A stretch of 64,000 nucleotides of DNA from Pseudomonas saudiphocaensis (GTDB lineage Bacteria; Pseudomonadota; Gammaproteobacteria; Pseudomonadales; Pseudomonadaceae): the NCBI RefSeq assembly GCF_000756775.1, contig NZ_CCSF01000001.1, positions 1,240,001-1,304,000 on the forward strand. The letters are read 5' to 3'. Position numbers and translations under genes: made by a program. The notes beneath the pieces were generated by a model. The model searched no databases, was not told where the DNA came from, and saw nothing but the letters and a program-made list of their open reading frames with translations. Position 1 is the first letter of the stretch; the number at the start of each line of letters is the position of its first letter. Positions 20,631 through 30,318 of the stretch are shown piece by piece.

Positions 20631-21404
20631 TCAGACGTATTGGTAACGCAGCATCCGTTGCTTGAATTTTTCCAGAATCACCTGATCGATCAGGGTGGCA
20701 AGGATGGCAATCACCAGGATATTCATCATCACGCCGGTCATGTCGGCGATCTCACCGGAGTAAGCCAGCGAGCGACCGAGACCCTGACCGAAGCCGATCA
20801 GCATTTCCGCAGAGATCAAAGCACGCCAGGCGTTGCCAAACGCCAGCTGGGCGCCAGTAATCAGCTCTGGCATGACGGCCGGCAGGTATACCCGTCGCAG
20901 CAGCTGCCAGCGTGACGCACCCATGACCCGCGCCGCCGAGACATGCACAGGCTGCACACTTTCGGTGGCATTCATCACCGACAGCGCCATGGGGAAGAAT
21001 GCGGACAGCGCCACTACCACGATGATCGGCAGGTTGCCGAAACCCATAACGATCAGAAACAGCGGCACCCAGGCAATCGAGGGAATCGATTGCAGAATGA
21101 CGATGGCCGAACGCAGGATCTCGCGGAAGAAGAACAGCACCCCGCCGACCAGGCCGAAACCGATGCCGAACAGCAAGGCGAAACTGTAGGCAGTACCCAG
21201 ACGACTCATGCTACCGGACAGGCCATCAAGGAAAGCCGGCTCCTGAACTGTGGCGAACAACCGCTCGACCACGGTGGGAATACCCGGCATCAGAAACGAC
21301 GGCAGGCTCCAGGCCGCGACTTGCCAGATCAGCAGGATAAACAGGACCGCCAGGAACACGGCGAGGTATTTTTTCGGACCGGTCAAACGACGTGGCTGAC
21401 TCAT
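20631..21404 (-). CDS. ABC transporter permease (SsuC/TauC/NrtB type)
   Basis: 257 aa, about six membrane helices. The EAA loop region reads AARVMGASRWQLLRRVYLPAVMPELITG, the contact to the ATPase, typical of nitrate/sulfonate/taurine importers. Its start overlaps the ATPase stop by 4 bp, so the two are translationally coupled. It works with the ATPase encoded at 21401 and the binding protein encoded at 22351. Confidence 0.9.
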   Translation of the reverse strand: MSQPRRLTGPKKYLAVFLAVLFILLIWQVAAWSLPSFLMPGIPTVVERLFATVQEPAFLDGLSGSMSRLGTAYSFALLFGIGFGLVGGVLFFFREILRSAIVILQSIPSIAWVPLFLIVMGFGNLPIIVVVALSAFFPMALSVMNATESVQPVHVSAARVMGASRWQLLRRVYLPAVMPELITGAQLAFGNAWRALISAEMLIGFGQGLGRSLAYSGEIADMTGVMMNILVIAILATLIDQVILEKFKQRMLRYQYV

Positions 21405-22147
21405 GGCTGGCCGACCTCCGTCTTGATTCCCAGCAAGCGCAGGATCTCGGTGCGCTCTGCAGCGAACGCGGTGAGGTCGTGGCTTTTCTCACAATGGGTG
21501 AAGTTGAAGGTTTTTAGTACCCGAGCCGGACGCGCGCTGAATACCAATACATGATCGGCCAGATACAGCGCCTCATCCACGTCATGGGTTACCAGCAGCA
21601 CAGTGGGCTGATGTTCCTTGATCAGATCCAAAAGCACATCCTGCAGCGCCATGCGAGTCAAGGCGTCCAAGGCGCCGAAAGGCTCGTCGAGCAGAAGGAC
21701 TTCGGGGCTGGCGATGAACGCACGGGCAAGGGCCGTACGCTGGCGCATGCCACCGGACACCTGGTGCGGATAGTAATGCTCGAAACCATCCAGACTGACC
21801 CGAGCCAGCCAGGTCTTAGCCTGTTCGAACGCGCTGGCCTTGGCCACGCCTTGAAGCTCCAGCGCCATGGCGACGTTGGCCTGCAGGCTCAACCAGGGAT
21901 AAAGCGCGTGCTCCTGGAACACCAGCGTGCGCCTTGGACTCGGCCCTGGAATCTTCTCGCCATCTGCAAGCACACGGCCGGCGGTAGGGTTTTCCAATCC
22001 AGCCACCAGATGCAGCAAGGTCGATTTTCCGCAGCCCGAGGGCCCGACCAATGCCACCAATTCGCCTTGGGAAAACTCGGCATTGAAGCCCTTGATGACC
22101 TCAAGTTGCCCGAACTGTTTGTCTACTTCTTCAAATCTGAGCTGCAT
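21401..22147 (-). CDS. ABC transporter ATP-binding protein (SsuB/TauB/NrtD type)
   Basis: 248 aa. Walker A GPSGCGKST, Q-loop VFQEHALYPW, ABC signature VSGGMRQRTALARAF, Walker B VLLLDEPFGALD and the switch His in VTHDVDEALYLAD are all present. It energises the importer formed with the downstream permease. It is 203 bp after the binding-protein gene, with two GC-rich hairpins in between, which may lower expression of the membrane components relative to the binding protein. Confidence 0.92.
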   Translation of the reverse strand: MQLRFEEVDKQFGQLEVIKGFNAEFSQGELVALVGPSGCGKSTLLHLVAGLENPTAGRVLADGEKIPGPSPRRTLVFQEHALYPWLSLQANVAMALELQGVAKASAFEQAKTWLARVSLDGFEHYYPHQVSGGMRQRTALARAFIASPEVLLLDEPFGALDALTRMALQDVLLDLIKEHQPTVLLVTHDVDEALYLADHVLVFSARPARVLKTFNFTHCEKSHDLTAFAAERTEILRLLGIKTEVGQP

Positions 22148-22166
22148 GAAAAACCTGAAAATACTT

Positions 22167-22215
22167 CGCCGGCATCAGCCGGCGGAATGAAAACTGCCCG
22201 GCACCAAGCCGGGCA
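22167..22215 (-). terminator. Two GC-rich hairpins between the binding-protein and ATPase genes
   Basis: CGCCGGC / GCCGGCG (22167-22184, 4-base loop) and TGCCCGGC / GCCGGGCA (22195-22215, 5-base loop). On the minus strand the second stem is followed by GTTTTC. Placement inside an ABC operon suggests partial termination or mRNA 3'-end protection that favours the binding-protein transcript. Confidence 0.5.
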
Positions 22216-22350
22216 ATGAACAACTTTGTTTTTTGGCAGATCGCTGAAAGCTTGGCGGCGCCCCGAGAAAAGGCGCCTCAGGCGAGAAACGCAGCGAGGT
22301 AAAGCCGGTGGCTGCCCAGCAGGCTATCCGCCGACGCGACCAGTTTTAGC

Positions 22351-23340
22351 TTAAAGCTCGCGTGCTTCCTGCCAGCTCAGATCCAGGATCGCGCTGGTAT
22401 CGAACGGCTTGCCGTCACGGGTTTTTAGCGAACCCAGTTCCTGCAGGATATCGGCCAGCTCCTGGATGCGCGCCAGATCGCCCTCGTCCAGCTTGGCGGT
22501 GAAGTCTTGGGTTGCGATGGCTTCTTCGATCACCACTTCACGGGGCAGTTCGCCACGCTCCAGCGTCTTGAGCGTCGGCTCGGCGATGAAGTAGTCGGCG
22601 ATCAGCTTGGCCGCTTCGGCCGGCTGATTTTCCAGCAGCTCGATGGCGTCACGCTGGGCGTCAAGGGACTTCCAGACAGCATCCTTGCGCTTGGCCAGAG
22701 TCTCGCCGGAAGTGATTACCACCATGCAGGGGAACGGCCATACTTCACCGATCTCATAGATCTGCTTGACCGGCGCTACCAGTTGGGCGATGCGGTCATA
22801 AGGCTCGAAGAGGAAGGCTGCATCGACACGTCCGGATACCAGCGACTGCACGGCAACCGCCGGGCTGACGCCCATGATGTTCAGGTCATTGGGAGTGAGT
22901 CCCGCCGCCTTCAGCGTTACGCCGCGCAGCACCGAATCGGCGGTACTGCCCTCGCGCTGGGAAGCCAGGCTGTGGCCCTTGAGGCCGGCAACGTCTTCAA
23001 TACCGGTTTCGTTGCGGACCAGAATCGAGTGATAACCCTGTTGCGCACCGCCTACTACCTTAAGGTCAGCGCCTTTGGAAGCCCATGCCACGGCGTTGGT
23101 AAAGCCCAGCACACCGGTGTCCAGCTGCCCGCCGACGATAGCCTTGATCAGGTCGGTACCGGAGCTGAATTCGATCAGCTCAACGTCCAGCCCATGCTTT
23201 TCATAGAGTTTGGCCTCGTAGGCAACCATCGCCTGGGCATCGTCCATAACGCGAATGTAGCCAACCTTGAATTTTTCCTGGGCCTGCGCAAACGCGCTCA
23301 CCAGCAACAGGGCGGGAATTAGCCAGTACCTTGCCTTCAT
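22351..23340 (-). CDS. ABC transporter substrate-binding protein (SsuA/TauA/NMT1-like)
   Basis: 329 aa from the ATG preceded by GAGG. The signal peptide ends near AFAQAQ. The fold is the two-lobe NMT1/SsuA type, with FKVGYIRV at the start of lobe 1, SSGTDLIKAIVGGQLDTGVLG and SGRVDAAFLFEPY at the ligand cleft. Family members bind sulfonates, nitrate, or thiamine precursors. No desulfonase gene lies nearby, so the ligand cannot be assigned. It is the first gene of the four-gene minus-strand operon, controlled from the palindromic region at 23371. Confidence 0.87.
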   Translation of the reverse strand: MKARYWLIPALLLVSAFAQAQEKFKVGYIRVMDDAQAMVAYEAKLYEKHGLDVELIEFSSGTDLIKAIVGGQLDTGVLGFTNAVAWASKGADLKVVGGAQQGYHSILVRNETGIEDVAGLKGHSLASQREGSTADSVLRGVTLKAAGLTPNDLNIMGVSPAVAVQSLVSGRVDAAFLFEPYDRIAQLVAPVKQIYEIGEVWPFPCMVVITSGETLAKRKDAVWKSLDAQRDAIELLENQPAEAAKLIADYFIAEPTLKTLERGELPREVVIEEAIATQDFTAKLDEGDLARIQELADILQELGSLKTRDGKPFDTSAILDLSWQEAREL

Positions 23341-23370
23341 CTTCAACCTCACGCAGTGCATGTGAGATAT

Positions 23371-23406
23371 ATAACCAAAAGAAAGGGGTTTATTCCTTTT
23401 GGTTAT
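23371..23406. promoter_or_regulatory. 11-bp inverted repeat upstream of the ABC importer operon
   Basis: ATAACCAAAAG (23371-23381) and CTTTTGGTTAT (23396-23406) are perfect inverted repeats separated by 14 bp. On the minus strand the proximal arm runs into TATATATCTCA, a -10-like sequence, 31 bp before the start codon. This looks like an operator overlapping the promoter. The binding protein is unknown, and no regulator gene is adjacent. Confidence 0.55.
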
Positions 23407-23509
23407 TTACCGTTCTTGGCTTAGAACTTTACACGAATTACTGGGCACCTCGCACCCTCTAGATGGCCATATGCATCCATCCAAGGGTTATAAGGAGACT
23501 GACAGATCG

Positions 23510-24109
23510 CTATAGACTGATGGTCTTGCGTCCGGCCAAGGCATGGGCAAGGGTGCCGCCGTCCACCAGATCCAGCTCGCCCCCCAGGGGCACGCCATGG
23601 GCGATGCGGCTTAATGTCAGACCTTTGGGAATCAACAGCTGGGCAATGTAATGGGCAGTCGCCTCGCCTTCCACGGTCGGGTTGGTGGCCAGGATCACTT
23701 CACTGAAACTGCCCGCCGCAACGCGCGCCAGCAACTCGGGAATGCCGATAGCCTCCGGCCCCAGGCCATCGAGGGGTGACAGGTGGCCCTTGAGCACAAA
23801 ATAGCGTCCGCGAAAACCGGTCTGCTCGACCGCGAAGACATCGACTGGGCTCTGCACGATGCACAGCAGGCTATCGTCGCGCCGCGGGTCGGCGCATTGT
23901 GCGCACAACTCTTCCTCGCTGAGGGTGCGGCACTGCCGACAGTAGGCGACATTTTCCATCGCCTGGGTCAGTGCCTGGGCCAGGCGCAGACCACCACTGC
24001 GATCACGCTCGAGCATCTGCAGGGCCATGCGTTGTGCGGTCTTCTGCCCGACACCGGGGAGAACACGCAACGCATCGATGAGTTGACGGATCAGGGGGCT
24101 GAAACTCAT
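23510..24109 (-). CDS. recR: Recombination mediator protein RecR
   Basis: 199 aa. RecR acts with RecO and RecF to load RecA on SSB-coated gaps. The N-terminal helix-hairpin-helix contains [15 protein letters not shown], the zinc finger has four Cys (YCRQCRTL and CAQC), and the Toprim domain holds [15 protein letters not shown]. The C-terminal Walker-like segment is also present. Start chosen at MSFSPLI, giving the family length; an in-frame upstream ATG at 24148 is poorer. It is normally tightly linked to ybaB, but here a 289-bp spacer intervenes. Confidence 0.95.
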   Translation of the reverse strand: MSFSPLIRQLIDALRVLPGVGQKTAQRMALQMLERDRSGGLRLAQALTQAMENVAYCRQCRTLSEEELCAQCADPRRDDSLLCIVQSPVDVFAVEQTGFRGRYFVLKGHLSPLDGLGPEAIGIPELLARVAAGSFSEVILATNPTVEGEATAHYIAQLLIPKGLTLSRIAHGVPLGGELDLVDGGTLAHALAGRKTISL

Positions 24110-24398
24110 GGAGATCTCGACAAAAAAACGGGAAGAACCAAGCCGCAAGCGATCAGGATGAGCTTTTTCATCGCACCCGCAGGTGCTATGTGGAGCGATT
24201 TATCTGCAGCTTGCGGGCTTCTGTTGGCCACCTGAGGTGCGAGGCTTCATCTGTAAGGACGACTACGGGGGTGGCGCCCCCACAAAGTCATGGCAAGCAC
24301 CGCACCGTGGGAGGCGCGCCATCGCTACGAATATGGCAGAGGCCCGCAGAAGCCTCCTCACACCTCAATGTTTGCAACAGCGATTTGGTAAAGCCGTT
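24110..24398. repeat. ybaB-recR spacer with a dispersed inverted repeat
   Basis: 289 bp without a convincing gene. It contains AAGCCGCAAGC (24140-24150) and GCTTGCGGGCTT (24209-24220), an imperfect inverted repeat also found at about 35266 and 48097, and a GGGGG-TGGCG-CCCCC hairpin (24267-24281) that could end the ybaB transcript. Confidence 0.55.
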
Positions 24399-24725
24399 TT
24401 AGAACGGCATCTTGAAGCCTGGCGGCAACTGCATTCCGGCGGTCATGCCGGCCATCTTTTCCTGGCTGTTCGCCTCGATCTTGCGTACCGCATCGTTCAC
24501 CGCGGCAGCGATCAGGTCTTCGAGAATGTCCTTGTCTTCCTGCATCAGGCTGTCATCCAGGCTGACACGCTTGACGTCATGACGACCATTCATAACCACG
24601 CTGACCAGCCCGGCACCGGACTGACCGGTTACTTCGGCGTTCGCCAACTCTTCCTGCATCTTCTGCATTTTTTCCTGCATCTGCTGCGCCTGCTTCATCA
24701 GGCCGGCCATGCCACCTTTCATCAT
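24399..24725 (-). CDS. ybaB: Nucleoid-associated protein YbaB/EbfC
   Basis: 108 aa. A Met/Gln/Lys-rich N-terminal helix ([19 protein letters not shown]) is followed by the conserved [20 protein letters not shown] segment and a C-terminal helical tail ending in LPPGFKMPF. The family forms dimers that bind DNA broadly. It sits 19 bp after dnaX on the same strand, the standard dnaX-ybaB-recR order. Confidence 0.95.
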   Translation of the reverse strand: MMKGGMAGLMKQAQQMQEKMQKMQEELANAEVTGQSGAGLVSVVMNGRHDVKRVSLDDSLMQEDKDILEDLIAAAVNDAVRKIEANSQEKMAGMTAGMQLPPGFKMPF

Positions 24726-24744
24726 GTCTGTGTCCTCGGGTCGG

Positions 24745-26751
24745 TCAGGGTTGTTCCAGGGGTTCGATGGTGCCTTCTCGGATCACTGCCGCGAATTGCT
24801 GCATCAATTGCTGAACCAGCGGATCGGACTGGATCGATTGTTCGGCTGCCTGCTGACGTTGCGCACGATACCGAGCAGCCGCCTGAGCCGGGGTTTCCTG
24901 CTCGGGTTTCTGCAGCTCGATCACCAGCTTCAGGGGACGACCGTGATACTGATCGAGCGCCTCGTTCAGCCGTCGCTGCTGGGTGGCGTTAAACAGCGCA
25001 CTCTGCGCCGGGTCCAGGTGCATTACCCAGCAGTCATCTTCAACCGAAACCAGCGTGCAGTTGGATGCGATGCTTCCGGTCAGTCCGGACAGGCCAAGCT
25101 TTAAGTAAATGCTCTGCCACTCGGCTGCCAGCCCCGTGGCCGGCGCCATGGCAAGTGCCGGCTCGACTTCTGCCGGAGCGGGCTCCAGCGCATCGAGCGT
25201 ATGCAGATAGGCTTCTGCCTGGGTTTCCACCTCGAAGTAATCTTCATCGCTCAACGGCGGCTCGTCGTCATCCACGTCCTCGACCGGAGCCACTACGGCG
25301 ACCGGCTCGCTAGCGACTTCAGTCGGCGCGGACTCGGCGAGCGGCTCACTGACAGGTGGGTCCGGTCGCTCTTCCCAAGGCAGATCAACTGGCACCGCTG
25401 CAGACGCGGGCTGGTCCGCAGGCTTCTCGACGACGGGCGCCTGTGCAGGTGCTGCAGGCTCAATAGGAGCAGGCTCACTGATCGCCTCGACAACAGGCTG
25501 CGGCGAAACCTCAGGCTCGGCGGCGATACTGGCTGGCTCGGCAACAGCGGCGGGTGCTACAGGCGCAGCCGCAACCTTCGTGGCGGCCACCGGCGCCGCC
25601 TGGGGATCAGTCGTGGCCGGGCTGATCCCCTCAATCTTTAAGGGTGTTCGCGGCGTGTTTTCACTACCGGCCGGGCGAAACGCCAGCATACGCAGCAGAA
25701 CCATCTCGAAACCGCTACGCGGGTCCGGCGCCAGGGGCAGATCGCGACGGCCGATCAGACCCACCTGGTAATAGAACTGCACGTCCTCGGCGGGCAACGC
25801 CTGGGCCAGGGCCAGCACCCGGTCGCGGTCACCCTGGCCATTGTCCACCGCCTCGGGCAATGCCTGGGCAATGGCTACCCGGTGCAGCACATTGAGTATT
25901 TCAGCGAGCACGCCACCCCAGTCAGGGCCTTGCTCGGCAAGATGACGAACCGCCTCCAGCAGTGCTCGGGCATCGCCTTCCAATAGCGCCTGCAGCACGC
26001 CATACACCTGACCATGGTCCAGCGTGCCGAGCATGCTGCGCACATCTTCGGCCAGCACCTTGCCTTCGCCGAAGGCGATCGCCTGGTCGGTCAGGCTCAT
26101 GGCATCGCGCATCGAGCCGTCGGCAGCGCGACCCAGCAGCCAGAGGGCATCCTCCTCGAAGGGGACGTTTTCCACACTCAGCACATGGGTCAGGTGCTCG
26201 ACCACCCGCTCCGGCGGCATGTTCTTCAGCGAGAACTGCAGGCAGCGCGAGAGAATGGTGACAGGCAGTTTCTGCGGATCAGTGGTGGCCAGCAGGAATT
26301 TGACGTGCGGCGGCGGCTCTTCAAGGGTCTTAAGCAGCGCGTTGAAGGAATGCGACGAGAGCATGTGCACTTCGTCGATCAGGTAGACCTTGAAGCGACC
26401 CCGGCTGGGTGCGTACTGCACGTTATCCAGCAGCTCGCGCGTGTCTTCGACCTTGGTCCGGCTCGCGGCATCAACTTCGATCAGGTCGACGAAGCGCCCT
26501 TCGTCGATCTCGCGGCACACCGAACATTGCCCGCAGGGTGTGGAGCTGACGCCGGTTTCGCAGTTCAGACACTTGGCGATAATCCGCGCAATGGTGGTCT
26601 TGCCCACCCCACGCGTGCCGGTAAATAAATAGGCGTGATGCAGGCGCTGGCTATCCAGCGCATTGATCAGGGCCTTGAGCACATGCGTCTGCCCGACCAT
26701 TTCGCCGAACGAGCGGGGACGCCATTTACGGGCCAGAACCTGATAACTCAT
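24745..26751 (-). CDS. dnaX: DNA polymerase III subunit tau (and gamma)
   Basis: 668 aa clamp-loader ATPase. Start [12 protein letters not shown] is the family start. Walker [10 protein letters not shown], the four-Cys zinc module around [19 protein letters not shown], and the sensor region follow. A Pro/Ala/Val/Glu-rich linker (roughly residues 365-545) precedes the tau-specific C-terminal domain, which binds DnaE and DnaB. I see no A-rich slippery heptamer on the coding strand like that used in E. coli to make gamma, so this gene may yield tau only or make gamma otherwise. Confidence 0.96.
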   Translation of the reverse strand: MSYQVLARKWRPRSFGEMVGQTHVLKALINALDSQRLHHAYLFTGTRGVGKTTIARIIAKCLNCETGVSSTPCGQCSVCREIDEGRFVDLIEVDAASRTKVEDTRELLDNVQYAPSRGRFKVYLIDEVHMLSSHSFNALLKTLEEPPPHVKFLLATTDPQKLPVTILSRCLQFSLKNMPPERVVEHLTHVLSVENVPFEEDALWLLGRAADGSMRDAMSLTDQAIAFGEGKVLAEDVRSMLGTLDHGQVYGVLQALLEGDARALLEAVRHLAEQGPDWGGVLAEILNVLHRVAIAQALPEAVDNGQGDRDRVLALAQALPAEDVQFYYQVGLIGRRDLPLAPDPRSGFEMVLLRMLAFRPAGSENTPRTPLKIEGISPATTDPQAAPVAATKVAAAPVAPAAVAEPASIAAEPEVSPQPVVEAISEPAPIEPAAPAQAPVVEKPADQPASAAVPVDLPWEERPDPPVSEPLAESAPTEVASEPVAVVAPVEDVDDDEPPLSDEDYFEVETQAEAYLHTLDALEPAPAEVEPALAMAPATGLAAEWQSIYLKLGLSGLTGSIASNCTLVSVEDDCWVMHLDPAQSALFNATQQRRLNEALDQYHGRPLKLVIELQKPEQETPAQAAARYRAQRQQAAEQSIQSDPLVQQLMQQFAAVIREGTIEPLEQP

Positions 26752-26834
26752 AACACCATCGCGGGGAAAGCAGAGGACGGGTAATGCTAGCGGAGCAGGC
26801 CGCAAATTGCATCCGGCCTGTCACATCCGGCGCA

Positions 26835-27977
26835 TCAGCTCTTGAGCTGGCAACCCAGCGCGCGCGCGACCTGCTCCAGCGATGCCTGCCCGGCCACATC
26901 CACTTCCAGCCCGTCGACTTCCCGGCGCGGCGGATAGTGTTTACGCAGCTGATCGAAACCGGAACGGCGCTGCTCTTCGTCTCCGCCCAAGCTCCGACGG
27001 AAGGCTGCATCGTCACGCCGGGGGTCGTATACCGCTCGGCAGAGGGTGGTGAGCACGTCCTCCGGGGTAGCGGTGTCCGCGAACGAAAGACTGCGCAAGG
27101 GCGCAACCGGCATCAGGTCGGCCAGCTCCACCGTCGGCTCCAGCCCCTGACCTGCACAGAACGCCTGATAGATCTGCGCAGTACCACGCAGCTTGCCGTC
27201 CAGGCTGTAACCGGCGATATGCGGTGTTGCAACCCAGCACAGTTCGGCCAGCGCGACATCGACCTGCGGCTCGCCTTCCCACACGTCCAGCACAGCCTGG
27301 ATATCGGGACGTCGCGCCAGCTGTTCACGCAGCGCGGCGTTGTCCACCACAGCACCGCGACTGGCGTTGATCAGCCAACTGCCTGGGCGCAGTTGCTCCA
27401 GGCGGGTCTGGTCGAAGAGATGGAAGGTGGCATGTTCGCCATCCAGTGTCAGCGGCGTGTGCAGGCTGATCACATCGCAGGTTTCCACGATTTCGTCTAG
27501 GCTCACGAAGTCGCCAACCTCGCGCGCCTGACGCAGCGGATCACAGACCCGCACCTCCCAACCCAGGCCACGCAGAACATCCACCAGCCGCCCGCCAACT
27601 TCGCCGGCGCCAACCACGCCATAACGTCGGCCAGCCAGCTCGACGCCCTCGCCGTCAGCCAGGGCCAACAAACAGCCCAGCACATAATCAACCACGCCAC
27701 GCGCATTGCAGCCAGGCGCGCTGGCCCAGGCGATACCTGCTTCCGAGAAATAATCCAGATCCAGATGGTCGGTACCGATGGTGCAGGTGCCAACGAAACG
27801 TACCTTGCTGTCCTGCAAAAGCTCACGATCAACCCGCGTGACCGAGCGCACCAGCAACACATCTACTCCCTCAAGTGCTGCCCTGTTGATCTTCCGCCCG
27901 GGCATACGTCGGATCTCCGCGTGTTCGGCAAAAAACGCTTCGACCAGTGGAATGTTTTCGTCGGCAAGAATGCGCAT
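26835..27977 (-). CDS. pdxB: Erythronate-4-phosphate dehydrogenase
   Basis: 380 aa, the family length, from the ATG preceded by GGAG (an ATG four codons upstream is an alternative). It oxidises 4-phosphoerythronate in pyridoxal 5'-phosphate synthesis using NAD. It is a D-2-hydroxyacid dehydrogenase: NAD-binding [21 protein letters not shown], catalytic Arg in [10 protein letters not shown], and catalytic His in [15 protein letters not shown]-terminal PdxB dimerisation domain follows. It is divergent from the MATE exporter gene. Confidence 0.95.
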   Translation of the reverse strand: MRILADENIPLVEAFFAEHAEIRRMPGRKINRAALEGVDVLLVRSVTRVDRELLQDSKVRFVGTCTIGTDHLDLDYFSEAGIAWASAPGCNARGVVDYVLGCLLALADGEGVELAGRRYGVVGAGEVGGRLVDVLRGLGWEVRVCDPLRQAREVGDFVSLDEIVETCDVISLHTPLTLDGEHATFHLFDQTRLEQLRPGSWLINASRGAVVDNAALREQLARRPDIQAVLDVWEGEPQVDVALAELCWVATPHIAGYSLDGKLRGTAQIYQAFCAGQGLEPTVELADLMPVAPLRSLSFADTATPEDVLTTLCRAVYDPRRDDAAFRRSLGGDEEQRRSGFDQLRKHYPPRREVDGLEVDVAGQASLEQVARALGCQLKS

Positions 27978-28087
27978 ACAGTGCTCCATCAGTGACCCGC
28001 CTATTCTAGACCGCGCCAGCCTTCCGGGGGTGCTTCCCTGGGCGTAGACTATGCCGCTTCTTGTATACAACCCGGACTGCCCTGGAA

Positions 28088-29506
28088 ATGCCTGCTGAGC
28101 CAAGACTTAGACGGGTGCGCGGAGAGCTGCGCGCCCTCTTTGCCATTGCCTTGCCGATGATGATCGGGCAACTGGCCAATACCGCCATGGGATTTGTCGA
28201 CACCATGATGGCCGGACGCGTCGGCCCTCGAGATCTGGCAGCCGTTGCCCTGGGCAACTCGGTGTGGGTACCGATGTTGCTGCTGACCAGCGGCGTGATT
28301 CTCGCAACCACACCAAGCGTCGCCAAACGCTTCGGCGCCGGCGAGCACGAACGGATCGGACCAGTGGTGCGCCAAGCGTTATGGATGGGTCTGGGTATTG
28401 GCACTCTGTCCGCCATCCTCATGTGGAATGCCGAGCCGCTGCTGCATCTGCTGAAGGTTGAAACCAACCTGATCGAACCCAGCATGGGCTATCTGCGCGC
28501 GGTAGCCTGCGGCTTCCCGGCCATGGCGGTGTATCTCGTACTGCGCAGCTATAGCGATGGCCTCGGTCATAGCCGGCCCAGCATGGTGATTGGCCTGCTC
28601 GGTCTGACGCTGAATATTCCGCTTAACTACATCTTTATCTTCGGCAAGCTGGGCGTGCCGGCGATGGGCGGTGTCGGCTGCGGCTGGGCGACCGCCGTGG
28701 TGATGCTGTTTATGGCATTGGCCATGCTGTTCTGGGTTCGTCGCGCCGAGTGTTACCAGCCAAGTCGACTCTTCGAGCGCTTCGACAGACCGTCCTGGCC
28801 GGAGCTTAGCCACCTGTTGGCAGTCGGCGTTCCGATCGGCATCGCGGTATTTGCCGAGGCCAGCATCTTTTCGGTGATCGCCCTACTGATTGGCGCGCTC
28901 GGTGCGACCGTGGTCGCCGGGCACCAGATCGCCCTCAACTTCACCTCACTGGTCTTCATGATCCCGCTGTCGCTGGGCATGGCAATCACCGTCCGCATCG
29001 GCCAGGCACTGGGTCGCAACGCGCCGCGTGATGCGCGTTTCGTTGCGGGACTGGGGATCGTCACCGGGCTGTGCTTCGCCTGTTTCTCAGCCATGGCCAT
29101 GCTGCTTTTCAGCGAACAGATCGCGCGCATCTACACCACCGACCCGGCGGTTATCCAGGTCGCAGCGGGTCTGTTCTTCTATGCAGCGATATTCCAGTTC
29201 TCCGATGTCGTCCAAGTCACGGCAGCCGGCGCTTTGCGGGGTTATCAGGACACCCGCATGACGATGGTCTTTACCCTGTTTGCGTACTGGGGCATCGGCC
29301 TGCCACTGGGTTATGTGCTGGGGCTGACCGATATGTTCGGCGCCGCCAGCGGCCCAGTCGGGCTGTGGCAGGGTCTGATCGCCGGCCTGAGCTGCGCGGC
29401 GCTGCTGCTGAGCATTCGCCTGGCGCGAAGCGCTCGCAAGGAAATACGCCGCCAGGCTAAACCTCAAACGCCAACAATGCCGCGCTCAGAACCAGAAAGC
29501 CGCTGA
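28088..29506 (+). CDS. MATE-family multidrug/cation exporter (NorM/PmpM-like)
   Basis: 472 aa with twelve hydrophobic helices in two homologous halves of six. Typical MATE motifs are [26 protein letters not shown] near the N-terminus and [34 protein letters not shown] at the start of the second half. It exports cationic drugs, dyes or fluoroquinolones using Na+ or H+ in related species. ATG at 28088 was preferred over an upstream TTG at 28061. Its last 50 bp overlap the 3' end of the convergent TauE gene. Confidence 0.92.
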   Translation: MPAEPRLRRVRGELRALFAIALPMMIGQLANTAMGFVDTMMAGRVGPRDLAAVALGNSVWVPMLLLTSGVILATTPSVAKRFGAGEHERIGPVVRQALWMGLGIGTLSAILMWNAEPLLHLLKVETNLIEPSMGYLRAVACGFPAMAVYLVLRSYSDGLGHSRPSMVIGLLGLTLNIPLNYIFIFGKLGVPAMGGVGCGWATAVVMLFMALAMLFWVRRAECYQPSRLFERFDRPSWPELSHLLAVGVPIGIAVFAEASIFSVIALLIGALGATVVAGHQIALNFTSLVFMIPLSLGMAITVRIGQALGRNAPRDARFVAGLGIVTGLCFACFSAMAMLLFSEQIARIYTTDPAVIQVAAGLFFYAAIFQFSDVVQVTAAGALRGYQDTRMTMVFTLFAYWGIGLPLGYVLGLTDMFGAASGPVGLWQGLIAGLSCAALLLSIRLARSARKEIRRQAKPQTPTMPRSEPESR

Positions 29507-30212
29507 ACATCAGGCGCAGCAAGCGCTCCGGCAGCGCGTGCGCCAACTTCACGCCGAGGCTGATACTGAGCAGCCCGCCGATGGCCAATGGCACTCCCAG
29601 TGCCCAGTCAACCTGGTCGTGAAGTGCATAAGTCACCAGCGTCACGCCGGTGCTGGGTGCGGCCAGCGACAATGACAAGCCCTGCGCGATGACTTGCGAG
29701 GTGCCGAATACCGAAGTAAGAACCGGCGTGGCCAGCACCGCGCCGCCCACTCCGAATAACCCGCCCAGAGCACCCGCACCGGCGCCCAGCGCGCCCAGCC
29801 AGGGCCAGGGATAGCGCAGCTCGGTGGAGCCCACCTGCGGCCGAAGAAGAACACGCAACAAAGTGTAAGCCGCCAGAGCCAGCAGAAATCCGACGAAAGC
29901 GATGCGCATGCGCCCTGCGTCCAAGGAAACCGCCACTGCCGCACCGGCAATTGCGAAGCAGAAACTGGAAATCCCGAGCGCCGCTGCATGATGGAAATTG
30001 ATGCGGTTGCGCTGGTGATAGCGCCGGATCGCCAGCAGCACGTTGGGTACCACCATGACCAGCGCCGTGCCCTGTGCCAGCTGCTGATCCAGGCCGAACA
30101 GTACGCCCAGTACCGGAATCGCGATCAGCCCGCCGCCAATGCCGAACAGCCCGCCCAGGGTTCCCAGTATCAGGCCCAGTACGATGTTGAATGCAGCGTC
30201 GAGCAAATCCAT
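29457..30212 (-). CDS. TauE/SafE-family membrane transporter (DUF81)
   Basis: 251 aa, about eight helices, with the duplicated glycine-rich motif: GTLGGLFGIGGGLIAIPVL in the first half and GALGGLFGVGGAVLATPVL in the second. The family exports sulfite, sulfoacetate or other organosulfur anions; this substrate is unknown. Start ATG was chosen at MDLLDAAFN, since upstream codons lack a membrane signature. It is divergent from the LysR-type gene, which could regulate it, and tail-overlaps the MATE gene by 50 bp. Confidence 0.87.
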   Translation of the reverse strand: MDLLDAAFNIVLGLILGTLGGLFGIGGGLIAIPVLGVLFGLDQQLAQGTALVMVVPNVLLAIRRYHQRNRINFHHAAALGISSFCFAIAGAAVAVSLDAGRMRIAFVGFLLALAAYTLLRVLLRPQVGSTELRYPWPWLGALGAGAGALGGLFGVGGAVLATPVLTSVFGTSQVIAQGLSLSLAAPSTGVTLVTYALHDQVDWALGVPLAIGGLLSISLGVKLAHALPERLLRLMFSGFLVLSAALLAFEV

Positions 30213-30318
30213 CAATTCTGTTCCGGCACAAAAGCGTGATGCTATCGCCCACAGACTTTCTCCGCTACGCATAGCCATGCACAATAGCTGTGCAACTTTT
30301 GCAAAGCCGACTTAATCA

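Noticed and set aside
26752-26834. 4.5S SRP RNA gene upstream of dnaX, where some relatives carry one
   Set aside because: No SRP RNA core sequence is visible in this 83-bp gap.
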